Shown here: positions 1 through 8,137 of the stretch, one piece after another | Position numbering within the stretch: position 1 is the first letter of the stretch | Layout: each line of letters begins with the position of its first letter | Made by a program: the position numbers and the translations under genes | The notes under the pieces: model-generated | What the model saw: the letters and a program-made list of their open reading frames with translations, nothing else | Database searches by the model: none | What the model was told of the DNA's origin: nothing | Source of the DNA: PALSA-1006 sp036171275 | Lineage (GTDB): Bacteria; Pseudomonadota; Gammaproteobacteria; Burkholderiales; Gallionellaceae | Direction of reading: 5' to 3' | Length of the DNA stretch: 49,325 nt | Assembly: GCA_036171275.1 (NCBI GenBank) | Contig: JAVHQT010000028.1 | Location: 1 to 49,325, forward strand

Positions 1-280
1 AGTCCTCAATGTAGCCAGGCAACCATCGGTTGGCTTCAATCATGTTATTGATGCCCGCTAGTCGCATTTCTTTGACCAGCCTGTCCTGCAAGGTCTGATT
101 AACGCGCTCCACGCGGCCTTTGGCTTGCGGGCTATGCGCGTGGATGCATTCGATGCCCAACTCGCGTGCCGCACGCGAGAATTGTGTTTCGGCCTCTGGG
201 TTAGCCTCCTTTGCATTGATGCGGAAGATGCTGTGGCGGTCAGAGTACAGCGCCATCGGTACGCCATGAGTAAAATGCCT
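1..280 (-). pseudogene. ISNCY-type transposase fragment (DDE integrase core)
   Basis: On the minus strand, running off the left edge, the frame beginning near 265 reads GVPMALYSDRHSIFR and continues with HSPQAKGRVERVNQTLQDR and LVKEMRLAGI. This matches the catalytic core of ISNCY-family (rve-type) transposases: the Asp of YSDRH and the Glu of GRVERVNQTLQDR are two of the DDE residues. Homology stops at about 270-285, where the plus-strand cassette ORF begins, so the 5' half of the transposase (HTH region and first Asp) is missing. The element may be complete to the left of the window but it is broken on this side. The assignment rests on motif recall, not on a search. Confidence 0.75.
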
Positions 281-282
281 CG

Positions 283-615
283 ATGATAGCCAAAGGAGTA
301 TTCACCATATCCGCTTTACTAGCCGAGTTAGAACAACAAGCATGTACACTTTTACCTGAAGCGCGCGCCCAACTTGCCGAGGTTTTTCTCGAGTCCCTAC
401 ATGGCTTGACCAAAGTCATCGAAGATGCAGCTGCCAGAGCGTTGGCTTTCCCTCTATCAGGGACGCCGTCTGCTTCATACACAAGGCGCGTTTTTCTCAA
501 AGGTTTTCCTTTCTCGCTTTTCTATCGGCCAGAGGACAGTGGCATAGTCATTTTTGCAACTGCACATCACGCCCGTAAACCCCGTTATTGGGTTGGTCGC
601 ATACGTGGTCGCTAA
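283..615 (+). CDS. RelE/ParE-type toxin-like protein, probably an antitoxin-toxin hybrid
   Basis: A 110-residue protein. Residues about 10-38 (LLAELEQQA, then LPEARAQLAEVFLESL) look like the short addiction-module antitoxin family that precedes ParE toxins. Residues about 45-110 (FPLSGTP, RRVFLKGFPFSLFYR, HHARKPRYWVGRI) look like the C-terminal half of a ParE/RelE toxin. The N-terminal half of the toxin fold is absent, so the ORF reads as an in-frame fusion across a deletion. Alternatively it is a ParE toxin with an internal deletion. A strong ribosome-binding site (AAGGAG, 293-298) sits 8 bases before an ATA codon at 307-309, which suggests the original ATG start has mutated. The ATG at 283 is the remaining in-frame start. 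The stop codon overlaps the attC site that follows, as in integron cassettes. Probably non-functional. Confidence 0.6.
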   Translation: MIAKGVFTISALLAELEQQACTLLPEARAQLAEVFLESLHGLTKVIEDAAARALAFPLSGTPSASYTRRVFLKGFPFSLFYRPEDSGIVIFATAHHARKPRYWVGRIRGR

Positions 616-671
616 CCCCGCAGTCGAGCGGGACTGCGCAAAAGCGCGCAGCCCTCACTTTTACGTTAGGC
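611..671 (+). other. attC-like integron recombination site
   Basis: GCTAAC (R'', 611-616) and GTTAGGC (R', 665-671) form the outer complementary boxes. Inside, GGGACTGCGC (630-639) pairs with GCGCAGCCC (645-653) except for one unpaired A, the type of extrahelical base that attC sites carry. A short AAAA loop lies between the arms. Length is 61 bases, like short attC sites. The stop codon of the upstream ORF (613-615) overlaps R'', which is typical of gene cassettes. No integrase or second attC is visible in the window. The structure is seen directly; its activity is inference. Confidence 0.7.
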
Positions 672-720
672 ATTGAAGCTGGCTCTTGTTGCGCATCACG
701 CACCGCGCAAACATTTCAAC

Positions 721-816
721 ATGATTACATCGTTTCGCCATCAAGGTCTGCGAAAACATTTCGAATCCGGCAGCTTGACTGGAGTCCAACCTGCACACGC
801 GATCCGTCTCAATTAG
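721..816 (+). pseudogene. Truncated HigB/GraT-type toxin
   Basis: This frame gives MITSFRHQGLRKHFESGS followed by LTGVQPAHAIRLN and a stop. It matches the first third of HigB-like plasmid-maintenance killer toxins (pattern M-I-x-S-F-R-H-K-G-L...F-F-E-x-G-S...G-I-Q-x-x-H-A-x-R-L). The family normally has about 90-100 residues, and the RNA-cleaving C-terminal part is missing. The ORF starts 50 bases after the attC R' box, where a second cassette would begin. No HigA antitoxin follows. At 31 residues it cannot be functional. Confidence 0.6.
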
Positions 817-878
817 CTGTAGGGAGCGCGCTCTCCAACTGGGCGTTGCTGCTTCGACGCTTAACTTAGTGAGGAAAA

Positions 879-1004
879 ATGGCTGGTTTACCCAGACTTA
901 TCGTTCCTGATCAGCCACAACATGTCATTGCTCGCGGCAATACCCTCGGCGTAATCCTTGGCGAGTACAACCTGGCGCAAAATCGATTTCAAAATAAGGT
1001 ATGA
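879..1004 (+). pseudogene. REP-associated tyrosine transposase (RAYT) remnant
   Basis: After a GAGG ribosome-binding site, this short frame begins MAGLPRLIVPDQPQHVIARG, the characteristic N-terminus of RAYT / Y1_Tnp transposases (normally M-x-R-x-P-R-x-x-x-P-x-x-x-x-H-V-x-x-R-G-N). The family is usually 150-320 residues; here only 41 remain, and the catalytic Tyr and HUH motif are lost. The residues after RGN do not match the N-terminal domain and may be a fused 3' end. RAYT proteins mobilise REP palindromes. RAYT-style REP sequence is present elsewhere in the window (23945-24238). Confidence 0.6.
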
Positions 1005-1096
1005 TTCTCGCCTTGGTAAAACACTGACAATGATAGCCAGTCAGTCGCTAAACAATGCAAACGATATTTTGTAACCCTATGATTTGAAAGAATATT

Positions 1097-1465
1097 TTGT
1101 TAGATAAAAAAGATAGATCGCCCGAACTGGCTGAGGTTGTGATTTTAGGTATAACCAAACAAGGCGAGGTATTTCGCCCGACTAACTGGTGGGAACGACT
1201 CAGTGATATGTTGTCGATGACTGGAAATGACCGTCGGGTAACGTATTCATCGTATTTACTACCGAAAATTATTCAGAATTTACCCTCGGTGGTACTGAGG
1301 CTGTCACTGGAAAAAGATGATCCGCACGCCTTTGAAATCGTTAAACAATTCGTTTCAATTCATGAACTTTCGGTACGTTCAGGACGCAACCACGGCGATA
1401 TTCGCAATACGGGTCTTTTCCCCACTATTAGCCTAGAAAGACGCACTGAAAAAACGGGCTGGTAA
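1097..1465 (+). CDS. DUF3579 family protein
   Basis: A 122-residue soluble protein with a TTG start (1097-1099) preceded by a weak GAAAG ribosome-binding site. The pattern I-x-G-x-T-x-x-G-x-x-F-R-P-x-x-W-x-x-R-L (residues about 15-36) followed by R-x-x-Y-S-x-x-L-x-P matches DUF3579, a small family of unknown role found in beta- and gammaproteobacteria. No signal peptide, membrane segment or catalytic motif is visible. It stands alone between mobile-element debris and murJ. The unusual start codon leaves the N-terminus uncertain. Confidence 0.6.
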   Translation: MLDKKDRSPELAEVVILGITKQGEVFRPTNWWERLSDMLSMTGNDRRVTYSSYLLPKIIQNLPSVVLRLSLEKDDPHAFEIVKQFVSIHELSVRSGRNHGDIRNTGLFPTISLERRTEKTGW

Positions 1466-1685
1466 CCAACGCACGGTTCGTTCTGCATCCTTCGGTTGTC
1501 TCAGCAGGGCTTTGACGAAATGTTTTAAGAGGCGCCGCTTAAAGCAACTGTTCAACCTGAACCCTTGCCGTGACACCATGAACCGAATAAATCAACATTT
1601 GTATAACGAATTGATTGACTGAAATTGATTCCATAGCGGGTTTATCTAACCCCATCGGAACGGCAACCATCGGTATTTCTTCTAA

Positions 1686-3224
1686 ATGAATCTTCTCAAA
1701 GCATTACTTGCCATCAGCAGCCTGACCTTAGTTTCTCGTATTTTGGCGTTTATCCGTGACGTCCTGATTGCGCGTGTTTTTGGTGCGGGCATGGCGACTG
1801 ACGCTTTTTTTGTTGCCTTCAAATTACCCAATTTGCTGCGTCGAATGTTTGCCGAAGGGGCATTTTCACAAGCATTTGTGCCTATTTTTGGCGAATATAA
1901 AAACCGGCGCGGGGAAGCGGAAACCAAATTATTGGTCGATCACGTCACGACATTATTGGCGATTATTTTATTTATCGTCACCTTAATCGGCATCCTCGCT
2001 GCACCGCTGTTGGTGTATATCAGCGCCCCGGGTTTCGTCAAAGAAGCGGACAAATTCGCCCTCACCGTCCAACTATTACGCATTACCTCACCGTATATTT
2101 TCTTCATCTCGCTGGTGGCGGTAGCTGCGGGCATTTTGAACACTTACAACAAATTTTGGGTACCTGCCTTCGCGCCGATTTTGCTGAATATTTGCTTTAT
2201 TGGCGGTGCACTCTTTCTCGCCCCGTATTGCGATCCGCCGATTTTAGCCCTGGGCTGGGCGGTGTTCGTTGCTGGCATCGTGCAACTCGCCTTTCAAGTG
2301 CCATTTTTAAAGCAAATCGGCATGTTGCCAACTTGGCGTTTAAACCTTCACGACGCGGGCGTTTGGCGCGTCATCAAGCAAATGGGCCCTGCAATTTTTG
2401 GCGTGTCAATTGCGCAAATCAGCTTGATTATTAACACGATTTTTGCCTCGTTTTTAGTGGCGGGCAGCGTGTCTTGGCTGTATTACGCAGATAGACTGAT
2501 GGAATTTCCGTCTGGCGTGTTGGGTGCGGCGATTGCTTCCATTTTGCTGCCCTCGCTATCCAAACATCACGCCGACAGCAATCCGCTGGAATATTCAAAA
2601 TTGTTAGATTGGGGCTTACGATTAACTTTTATGCTGACGTTGCCCGCCGCTTTAGGGCTTGGCTTAATCGCCGTTCCCTTGGTCGCCACTTTTTTCCAGC
2701 ACGGCGCATTTGCAGCGCACGACGTACTCATGACCCGTAGCGCATTGCTCGGCTACAGCATCGGGCTGATTGGCATGTTGTCAGTGAAAGTTTTAGCGCC
2801 CGGATTTTATGCACGGCAAGACATCAAAACACCGGTGAAAATCGGCATCTTTACTTTACTGTTCACGCAAGCGATGAACATGCTGTTTATCGGTTGGATT
2901 CAACACGCAGGACTGGCGCTCGCCATCGGACTAGGCGCTTGTTTCAACTCCGGCGCACTGTTTTATCTGCTGCGCAAACGCGGTATTTACACACCCGAAC
3001 CGGGCTGGTTCAGCTTCTTAGTCAAAATCAGCGCCGCCTTAGGCGCCTTGGGCTTAGTGTTGTGGTTTGGTATGGGCAAAGAACAAGATTGGCTCACAAC
3101 AGACGGTTGGGCGCGCATTATTCACCTCATTTGGCTAGTGCTGGCAGGCATCATTGTCTATTTTGCCGTGCTGGGCGCACTCGGCTTTCGACTCAAAGAT
3201 TTTTCAAAACGAGGCGCGAGTTAG
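1686..3224 (+). CDS. murJ: Lipid II flippase MurJ
   Basis: A 512-residue polytopic membrane protein of the MOP flippase superfamily, the usual MurJ length with about 14 hydrophobic segments. It moves lipid II across the inner membrane for peptidoglycan synthesis. The N-terminal region (SRILAFIRDVLIARVFGAG, then ATDAFFVAFKLPNLLRR) keeps the charged residues of the central cavity at the same numbers as in E. coli: Arg18, Arg24, Asp39 and Arg52. The start is the ATG at 1686. It ends in TAG, two bases before the next ATG, so the restriction-modification gene downstream is probably translated from the same transcript. Confidence 0.95.
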   Translation: MNLLKALLAISSLTLVSRILAFIRDVLIARVFGAGMATDAFFVAFKLPNLLRRMFAEGAFSQAFVPIFGEYKNRRGEAETKLLVDHVTTLLAIILFIVTLIGILAAPLLVYISAPGFVKEADKFALTVQLLRITSPYIFFISLVAVAAGILNTYNKFWVPAFAPILLNICFIGGALFLAPYCDPPILALGWAVFVAGIVQLAFQVPFLKQIGMLPTWRLNLHDAGVWRVIKQMGPAIFGVSIAQISLIINTIFASFLVAGSVSWLYYADRLMEFPSGVLGAAIASILLPSLSKHHADSNPLEYSKLLDWGLRLTFMLTLPAALGLGLIAVPLVATFFQHGAFAAHDVLMTRSALLGYSIGLIGMLSVKVLAPGFYARQDIKTPVKIGIFTLLFTQAMNMLFIGWIQHAGLALAIGLGACFNSGALFYLLRKRGIYTPEPGWFSFLVKISAALGALGLVLWFGMGKEQDWLTTDGWARIIHLIWLVLAGIIVYFAVLGALGFRLKDFSKRGAS

Positions 3225-3226
3225 CC

Positions 3227-4756
3227 ATGCCACTCAGTTGGAACGAAATTCGCAACCGCGCGTTTGAATTTTCCAAACGCTGGGAAAATGAAACCTCAGA
3301 AGATGCCGAAGCCAAATCTTTTTGGACAGCGTTTTTTAACGTGTTTGGCATTGACCGCAAACGCGTTGCCAGCTTTGAAACGCCTGTTAAAAAATCTGAA
3401 TATAAACAAGGATTTATAGATTTATTTTGGAAAGGCAAGTTGCTGGTTGAACATAAATCACGCGGCAAAGATTTAGATAAAGCCTATCAACAAGCGCTGG
3501 ATTATTTCCCCGGCATTAAAGAATATGAATTGCCGAAATACGTGCTGGTATCTGACTTTGCGCGCTTTCGGCTTTATAACCTAGAAGACAATTCGCGTCA
3601 GGATTTTGACTTGCGCGACTTACATCAACACATCAAATTATTCGCTTTTATCGCGGGTTATCAAACGCGTCCCAGCCACCCAGAAGACCCAGTAAACATT
3701 AGAGCCGCCGAGCTGATGGGACATTTGCACGATGCCCTCAGCGACATCGGCTATCAAGGGCATACTCTGGAAACGTATTTGGTGCGTTTAGTGTTTTGCC
3801 TATTTGCCGAAGACACGGGCATTTTTGAAGCGCAACAGTTTCAGGAATACATTCGCGACAAAACCAGTGAAGATGGTAGCGACCTCGCCGCTCATCTGTC
3901 GCAATTGTTTGAAGTGCTGAATACGCCCAAAGACAAACGCCTGAAAAATATTGACGAACATCTGTCTGCGTTTGCCTATATAAACGGCAAGTTATTCGCT
4001 GAACACCTGCCCGCCGCCAGCTACGACAGCGAAATGCGCACTCAATTGCTGAATGCTTGTGCCTTGGATTGGAGCGCCGTTTCACCAGCGATTTTCGGTT
4101 CACTGTTTCAATCGGTGATGGATAAAGATGCGCGGCGCACCGTCGGTGCGCACTACACCTCAGAAGCCAATATTCTCAAGCTAATCAAGCCCTTATTCCT
4201 AACCGAACTCCGACTAGAATTCGAAAAATGTAGCGGCACAGCTAAACTCGTCCAGTTTCACACCAAACTCCGTCAGCTCAAATTTCTCGATCCGGCGTGC
4301 GGTTGCGGCAATTTCTTAGTCATCGCCTACCGCGAATTGCGCTTGCTCGAACTCGATGTATTACGCAAACTAAACAAAAATCAACGCAATCGAGTGCTGG
4401 ATATATCCGAAATTGTTTGGCTGGATGTGGATCAATTTTACGGCATTGAAATCGAAGAATTTCCCGCGCAAATTGCCCAAGTCGCCATGTGGCTGACTGA
4501 CCACCAAATGAATCTGCGCATTTCGGAAGAATTCGGCAGTTATTTTGCGCGTCTGCCGCTGAATAAATCCGCCGTCATCGTGCATGGCAACGCACTGGAA
4601 CTCAATTGGCACAGCGTTGCGCCGGAGATGAATTACATTTTGGGCAACCCGCCGTTTGTAGGTAAACAATTTCAACATGCCGGACAAAAAGCCGACATGG
4701 CGCGAGTTTTCCATGACGTAAAAGGCGCGGGCGTGCTGGATTATGTTGCGGCGTAG
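3227..4756 (+). CDS. MmeI-like type IIG/IIL restriction-methyltransferase, N-terminal part, ended by an amber codon
   Basis: A 509-residue N-terminal portion of a fused endonuclease-methyltransferase of the MmeI type. Asp65 with Glu75-His-Lys77 (FIDLFW, LVEHKS) fits the PD-(D/E)xK nuclease site. A helical spacer follows (about 180-345). Then comes adenine-methyltransferase motif I, FLDPACGCGNF, around residue 355, and motif IV, GNPPF, around 473. Translation stops at TAG 4754-4756, within DYVAA*YLKAAQYM. The same frame continues open to 6064, and the family normally has an aromatic residue (Trp) here, so TGG to TAG is the simplest explanation. The start at 3227 was chosen over a much longer reading frame that overlaps murJ in another frame. 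The truncated product lacks the target-recognition domain. Confidence 0.85.
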   Translation: MPLSWNEIRNRAFEFSKRWENETSEDAEAKSFWTAFFNVFGIDRKRVASFETPVKKSEYKQGFIDLFWKGKLLVEHKSRGKDLDKAYQQALDYFPGIKEYELPKYVLVSDFARFRLYNLEDNSRQDFDLRDLHQHIKLFAFIAGYQTRPSHPEDPVNIRAAELMGHLHDALSDIGYQGHTLETYLVRLVFCLFAEDTGIFEAQQFQEYIRDKTSEDGSDLAAHLSQLFEVLNTPKDKRLKNIDEHLSAFAYINGKLFAEHLPAASYDSEMRTQLLNACALDWSAVSPAIFGSLFQSVMDKDARRTVGAHYTSEANILKLIKPLFLTELRLEFEKCSGTAKLVQFHTKLRQLKFLDPACGCGNFLVIAYRELRLLELDVLRKLNKNQRNRVLDISEIVWLDVDQFYGIEIEEFPAQIAQVAMWLTDHQMNLRISEEFGSYFARLPLNKSAVIVHGNALELNWHSVAPEMNYILGNPPFVGKQFQHAGQKADMARVFHDVKGAGVLDYVAA

Positions 4757-4777
4757 TATCTGAAAGCGGCTCAGTAT

Positions 4778-6064
4778 ATGACTGCTTCTCACCCAGTCTC
4801 TCTACACCCCGTTCGTCCTGAGCTTGTCGAAGGAACGAATAGCACTCAGGGTAAGTCAGTCAAAAGGCGTGTTTCGACAAGCTCAGCACGAACGGATGTG
4901 CGTTGCGCCTTCGTGTCCACAAATTCAGTCACGCAAGGCGAACAAGTCGGTCTACTCTGGGGCGAACTGCTGCACAAATACCAGTGCAAAATTCATTTTG
5001 CCTATCGCACGTTTAAATGGAGCAACGACGCGCGCGGCAAAGCCGCCGTGCATTGCGTCATTATCAGTTTTGCGCCGTTTGAAATCAGCGAAAAGCGCAT
5101 CTGGGATTATGAAAAGCCGGATTCAGATGCTCTCGAAACCAAGGTCAATAATATCAATCCTTATCTGGTCGATGCACCCGATGTTGCCTTAACTAACCGT
5201 CGCCAACCCATTGAATCTGTTCCAGAAATTATATTTGGCAATATGCCGAATGATGGCGGACATTTATTGCTGACCAACGACGAAAAAATCGAACTGCTGC
5301 GCGAAGAACCCGCTACCGAAAAATTTATTCGCCCATTTATGAGTGGCAAAGAATTTCTCAATAATGAAGCGCGTTGGTGTTTGTGGCTGGTCGATATTAG
5401 CACGAATGACCTGTTACAACTGCCGGAAGTGCTACGCCGCGTCGCCGCAGTTAAACAACTCCGGCAAGCCAGCGATCGTGCCAGCACACGCGAACTGGCA
5501 ACTTTTCCAACTTTGTTTGGTAAAATCCGTCAGCCGAACTCGGCTTACATTTTATTGCCGCGAGTTTCTTCCGAAACTCGGCGCTATATCCCATTCGGTT
5601 TTTTTGATAAAAACTGCATCGTTTCAGATACTTGCCTCGCGATTCCTAACGCCACGCTTTTCCATTTCGGCGTGCTCACTTCCGCCATGCACATGGCTTG
5701 GGTGCGTTATACCTGCGGCAGACTTAAGAGCGATTACCGTTATTCCGCTGGAATTGTTTACAACAACTATCCGTGGCCTGAGGCGTTAACCGACAAACAG
5801 CGCAACGTAATTGAAGCTGCCGCCCAAGCCGTGTTGGATGCTCGCGCGCTATTTCCGCAAAGCTCACTCGCCAAACTTTACAATCCGGTGAGTACGCCGC
5901 CAGCTTTAAGCAAAGCGCACCAAAAACTCGACGGCGCCGTAGATGCTAGTTACCGAAAAGCCGCGTTCGAAAACGATGCGCAGCGAGTGGTATTTTTGTT
6001 CGAGCGTTATCAGCAATTAACCAGTTTGCTGCCGCCTGAGAAGAAGTCTAAGCAGAAAAAATAA
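4778..6064 (+). CDS. MmeI-like restriction-methyltransferase, C-terminal part with a repeat-encoded insertion
   Basis: The same reading frame as the preceding portion, separated only by one TAG. From about residue 46 it resumes MmeI-family sequence (CAFVSTNSVTQGEQVG, then IHFAYRTFKWSN) through the target-recognition domain and C-terminal helices (YSAGIVYNNYPWPE). The first 40 or so residues (VRPELVEG, STSSARTD) are not family sequence: they are encoded by a palindromic repeat inserted between AAQYM and the CAFVSTNS strand. ORF 3227-6064 including the TAG would give about 945 residues, close to MmeI's 919 plus the insert. The ATG at 4778 has no clear ribosome-binding site, so separate translation is doubtful. 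The stop is 3 bases before the zapE start. Confidence 0.8.
   Translation: MTASHPVSLHPVRPELVEGTNSTQGKSVKRRVSTSSARTDVRCAFVSTNSVTQGEQVGLLWGELLHKYQCKIHFAYRTFKWSNDARGKAAVHCVIISFAPFEISEKRIWDYEKPDSDALETKVNNINPYLVDAPDVALTNRRQPIESVPEIIFGNMPNDGGHLLLTNDEKIELLREEPATEKFIRPFMSGKEFLNNEARWCLWLVDISTNDLLQLPEVLRRVAAVKQLRQASDRASTRELATFPTLFGKIRQPNSAYILLPRVSSETRRYIPFGFFDKNCIVSDTCLAIPNATLFHFGVLTSAMHMAWVRYTCGRLKSDYRYSAGIVYNNYPWPEALTDKQRNVIEAAAQAVLDARALFPQSSLAKLYNPVSTPPALSKAHQKLDGAVDASYRKAAFENDAQRVVFLFERYQQLTSLLPPEKKSKQKK
4810..4895 (+). repeat. Palindromic repeat (CGTTCG...CGAACG type) inside the MmeI-like gene
   Basis: The left arm CGTTCGTCCTGAGCTTGTCG (from 4810) and the right arm CGACAAGCTCAGCACGAACG (ending 4894) are near-perfect inverted complements about 40 bases apart. 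The same arms recur at 37962-38051, 38759-38854, 40129-40155 and 42611-42668. In this frame the arms encode PVRPELVEG and STSSARTD. The insertion keeps the reading frame. Confidence 0.85.
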
Positions 6065-6067
6065 ATC

Positions 6068-7228
6068 ATGCCGCATCACACTTTTTCTCCGCCTGCCGAG
6101 GCTCAATTAAGTCCCAAAACCTGGTATCTGGCCTTGTGCCAGCAGCCGGGTTTTATCCACGATTCGGCACAAGAAAAAGCGATTGAAGTGCTGGAAACGC
6201 TCTGGATGCAACTCGTTGATTTTAAACATAAAAGAGATAATTTTCTCGGTCGGAGTTTGCTGAGTCCGCACGTGCCAAAAGGCTTATATTTTTGGGGTGG
6301 TGTCGGGCGAGGCAAAAGTTTTCTGATGGATGTGTTTTACGATTGCGTTCCGTATCGGCGCAAACGGCGTATTCATTTTCACAATTTTATGGCTGAAGTG
6401 CATCACGAAATGAAGCTGTTGGCGGGTGAAAAAGACCCTTTATTGGCGTTGGCAGAACGAATCGCGCAATCCACGCGTTTATTGTGTTTTGATGAATTTC
6501 ACGTCAGCGATATTGCCGACGCGATGCTTTTGGGGCGACTGTTGGAGGCGATGTTTACGCGGGGCGTGGTGTTAATCATCACCTCAAATTATCCGCCGGA
6601 CGGACTGTATCCCGATGGTTTGCAACGGCAAAAATTTTTAGCCACCATCGCCCTATTGAAACGCGAATTGCGCGTGTTAAATGTGGATGGTAGCAATGAC
6701 TATCGGCTGCGTGAAATGAGTAGCAAGCCTTTGTACTTTGTCCCAGTTGATGCCGTGAGCGATGCAAAAATGACGGAAATGTTTGAACGACTAGGCCCTG
6801 TTTCTAAGCAGGACGAACACGAAATTGAAATTTTAGGACGGCGCATTCCGCTAAAAAAATTATCACACGGACTGGCGTGGTTTGAGTTTAAACAAATTTG
6901 TGGCGGTGCGCATGACCCAAGCGATTATTTAGAGATCGCGCATCAATTTCACACGGTTTTTGTCTCGCATATTCCGCACTTAAGCGCCGAAGACGCGCCC
7001 GCAGCGCAACGCTTTGTTTGGTTAATTGACGTGTTTTACGATCATCGCGTCAAATTAGTCATTTCAGCGGCGGCTTTACCGCATGAGTTAAACAGGGTAG
7101 CGCACACCGATTTTGACCGTACTGTCAGCCGTTTGATCGAAATGCAATCCAATGAATACCTAGCTTTGCCACATGAAGCCGAAAGCGTGACACTGAATTT
7201 ACCCCAGTCATTACGGGTGAGCCCTTAG
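6068..7228 (+). CDS. zapE: Cell division ATPase ZapE (AFG1-like)
   Basis: A 386-residue AFG1/ZapE family P-loop ATPase. Walker A is GGVGRGKS at residues 77-84 and Walker B is LLCFDE at about 138-143, followed by the conserved FHVSDIADAMLL. The family acts at the inner membrane near the division ring, where ZapE modulates FtsZ, and relates to mitochondrial AFG1/LACE1. Length and start (MPHHTFSPP) fit the family. It begins 3 bases after the restriction gene's stop, with only AAAATAAATC upstream, so it may be translated by coupling. It ends in TAG. Confidence 0.9.
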   Translation: MPHHTFSPPAEAQLSPKTWYLALCQQPGFIHDSAQEKAIEVLETLWMQLVDFKHKRDNFLGRSLLSPHVPKGLYFWGGVGRGKSFLMDVFYDCVPYRRKRRIHFHNFMAEVHHEMKLLAGEKDPLLALAERIAQSTRLLCFDEFHVSDIADAMLLGRLLEAMFTRGVVLIITSNYPPDGLYPDGLQRQKFLATIALLKRELRVLNVDGSNDYRLREMSSKPLYFVPVDAVSDAKMTEMFERLGPVSKQDEHEIEILGRRIPLKKLSHGLAWFEFKQICGGAHDPSDYLEIAHQFHTVFVSHIPHLSAEDAPAAQRFVWLIDVFYDHRVKLVISAAALPHELNRVAHTDFDRTVSRLIEMQSNEYLALPHEAESVTLNLPQSLRVSP

Positions 7229-7285
7229 GCTGGCGCTGAGGATAAAAATCACCCTGCAATACGCTGAGAAAGATCGGTAGCTTGC

Positions 7286-8137
7286 CTAGGTTTTTTGTTG
7301 ATGAAACTTTTCTAACACATCCTCGATAAATTCATTGGATTCTTCCAGCCCAACGCCGATTTCTTCTAGCACAAAATTTTTCATTTTCGGCCAATCCGGG
7401 TCAACCAACCGGTGCGAAATAAGATGCAAATGCCGGGCTAGCTGCAAAATTGAAACCATGGTTAACGCGGCGTAATCCACATTTAAGCGATCGTGGTGAT
7501 AGCGCACCGCCTGACAAATAAATTCGGGCAAATTCCAATGGCGCGTCACCATATAACCGACGACTGCATGATCGGTTTTAAAATGCTCGTCTTCTTCGCG
7601 AAAATTGGGCCAATCACTGCCATGGTTAAGCCTAAAAGTTTGACAATAATCAGGGAAGCGCTGCATCAAAATAGGCACGCCACATTCATGAAACAGCCCT
7701 GCCATAAAGGCTTGATCGACGGCGATGTTGCAAGCCGAAATTTGCTTTTTGGCAATAATCGCACAGAGCAAGGCAATTTCATCCGAGCGCTCCCAAAATT
7801 TTTCAAACGCTACTTCGTTACCACCAATCGCTTTTCGCAGCGAGATTCCTTTAATTAAATTACTGACTTGCGACAAGCCCAAAATCGTAATGGCTTTAGA
7901 AATATTTTCAATTGGGCTGGGCATTTTATAAAAAGAAGAATTCACCAATTTAAAAATCGCCGCACTCAAAGCCACGTCTTGATTGATTAGGTGCGCAATC
8001 TCCTCGAGTTGATTATTAGGCTTTTGCAACAATCGATCAATTTCCAGCAAAATAAGCGGACGGGGTGGAATTTGAATTTGACTAGACAATAGCTTTTCAA
8101 TTTGCTGCTGTTCGCTTTCAAGTTTTGATTGTTTCAT
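7286..8137 (-). CDS. HDOD domain protein
   Basis: A 283-residue cytoplasmic protein containing an HDOD domain over most of its length: PPRPLILLEIDRLLQ, then LINQDVALSAAIFKLVNSSFY, ISKAITILGLSQV and AFMAGLFHECGVPIL. HDOD proteins resemble HD phosphohydrolases but usually lack the metal-binding residues. They act in signalling, often with chemotaxis or cyclic-di-GMP pathways. No receiver or GGDEF domain is attached. It converges with zapE, leaving 57 bases between the stops without an obvious terminator. A second, only distantly similar HDOD protein lies at 24473-25315. Confidence 0.85.
   Translation of the reverse strand: MKQSKLESEQQQIEKLLSSQIQIPPRPLILLEIDRLLQKPNNQLEEIAHLINQDVALSAAIFKLVNSSFYKMPSPIENISKAITILGLSQVSNLIKGISLRKAIGGNEVAFEKFWERSDEIALLCAIIAKKQISACNIAVDQAFMAGLFHECGVPILMQRFPDYCQTFRLNHGSDWPNFREEDEHFKTDHAVVGYMVTRHWNLPEFICQAVRYHHDRLNVDYAALTMVSILQLARHLHLISHRLVDPDWPKMKNFVLEEIGVGLEESNEFIEDVLEKFHQQKT

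Noticed and set aside
2894..3226. Upstream extension of the MmeI-like protein to 620 residues
   Set aside because: The extra residues lie in another frame over the murJ 3' end and look like a shadow (Arg-rich, no family match). The ATG at 3227 begins typical family sequence.
3227..6064. Genetic code with TAG read as an amino acid
   Set aside because: murJ (3222-3224) and zapE (7226-7228) end with TAG and nothing homologous follows, so TAG is used as a normal stop.
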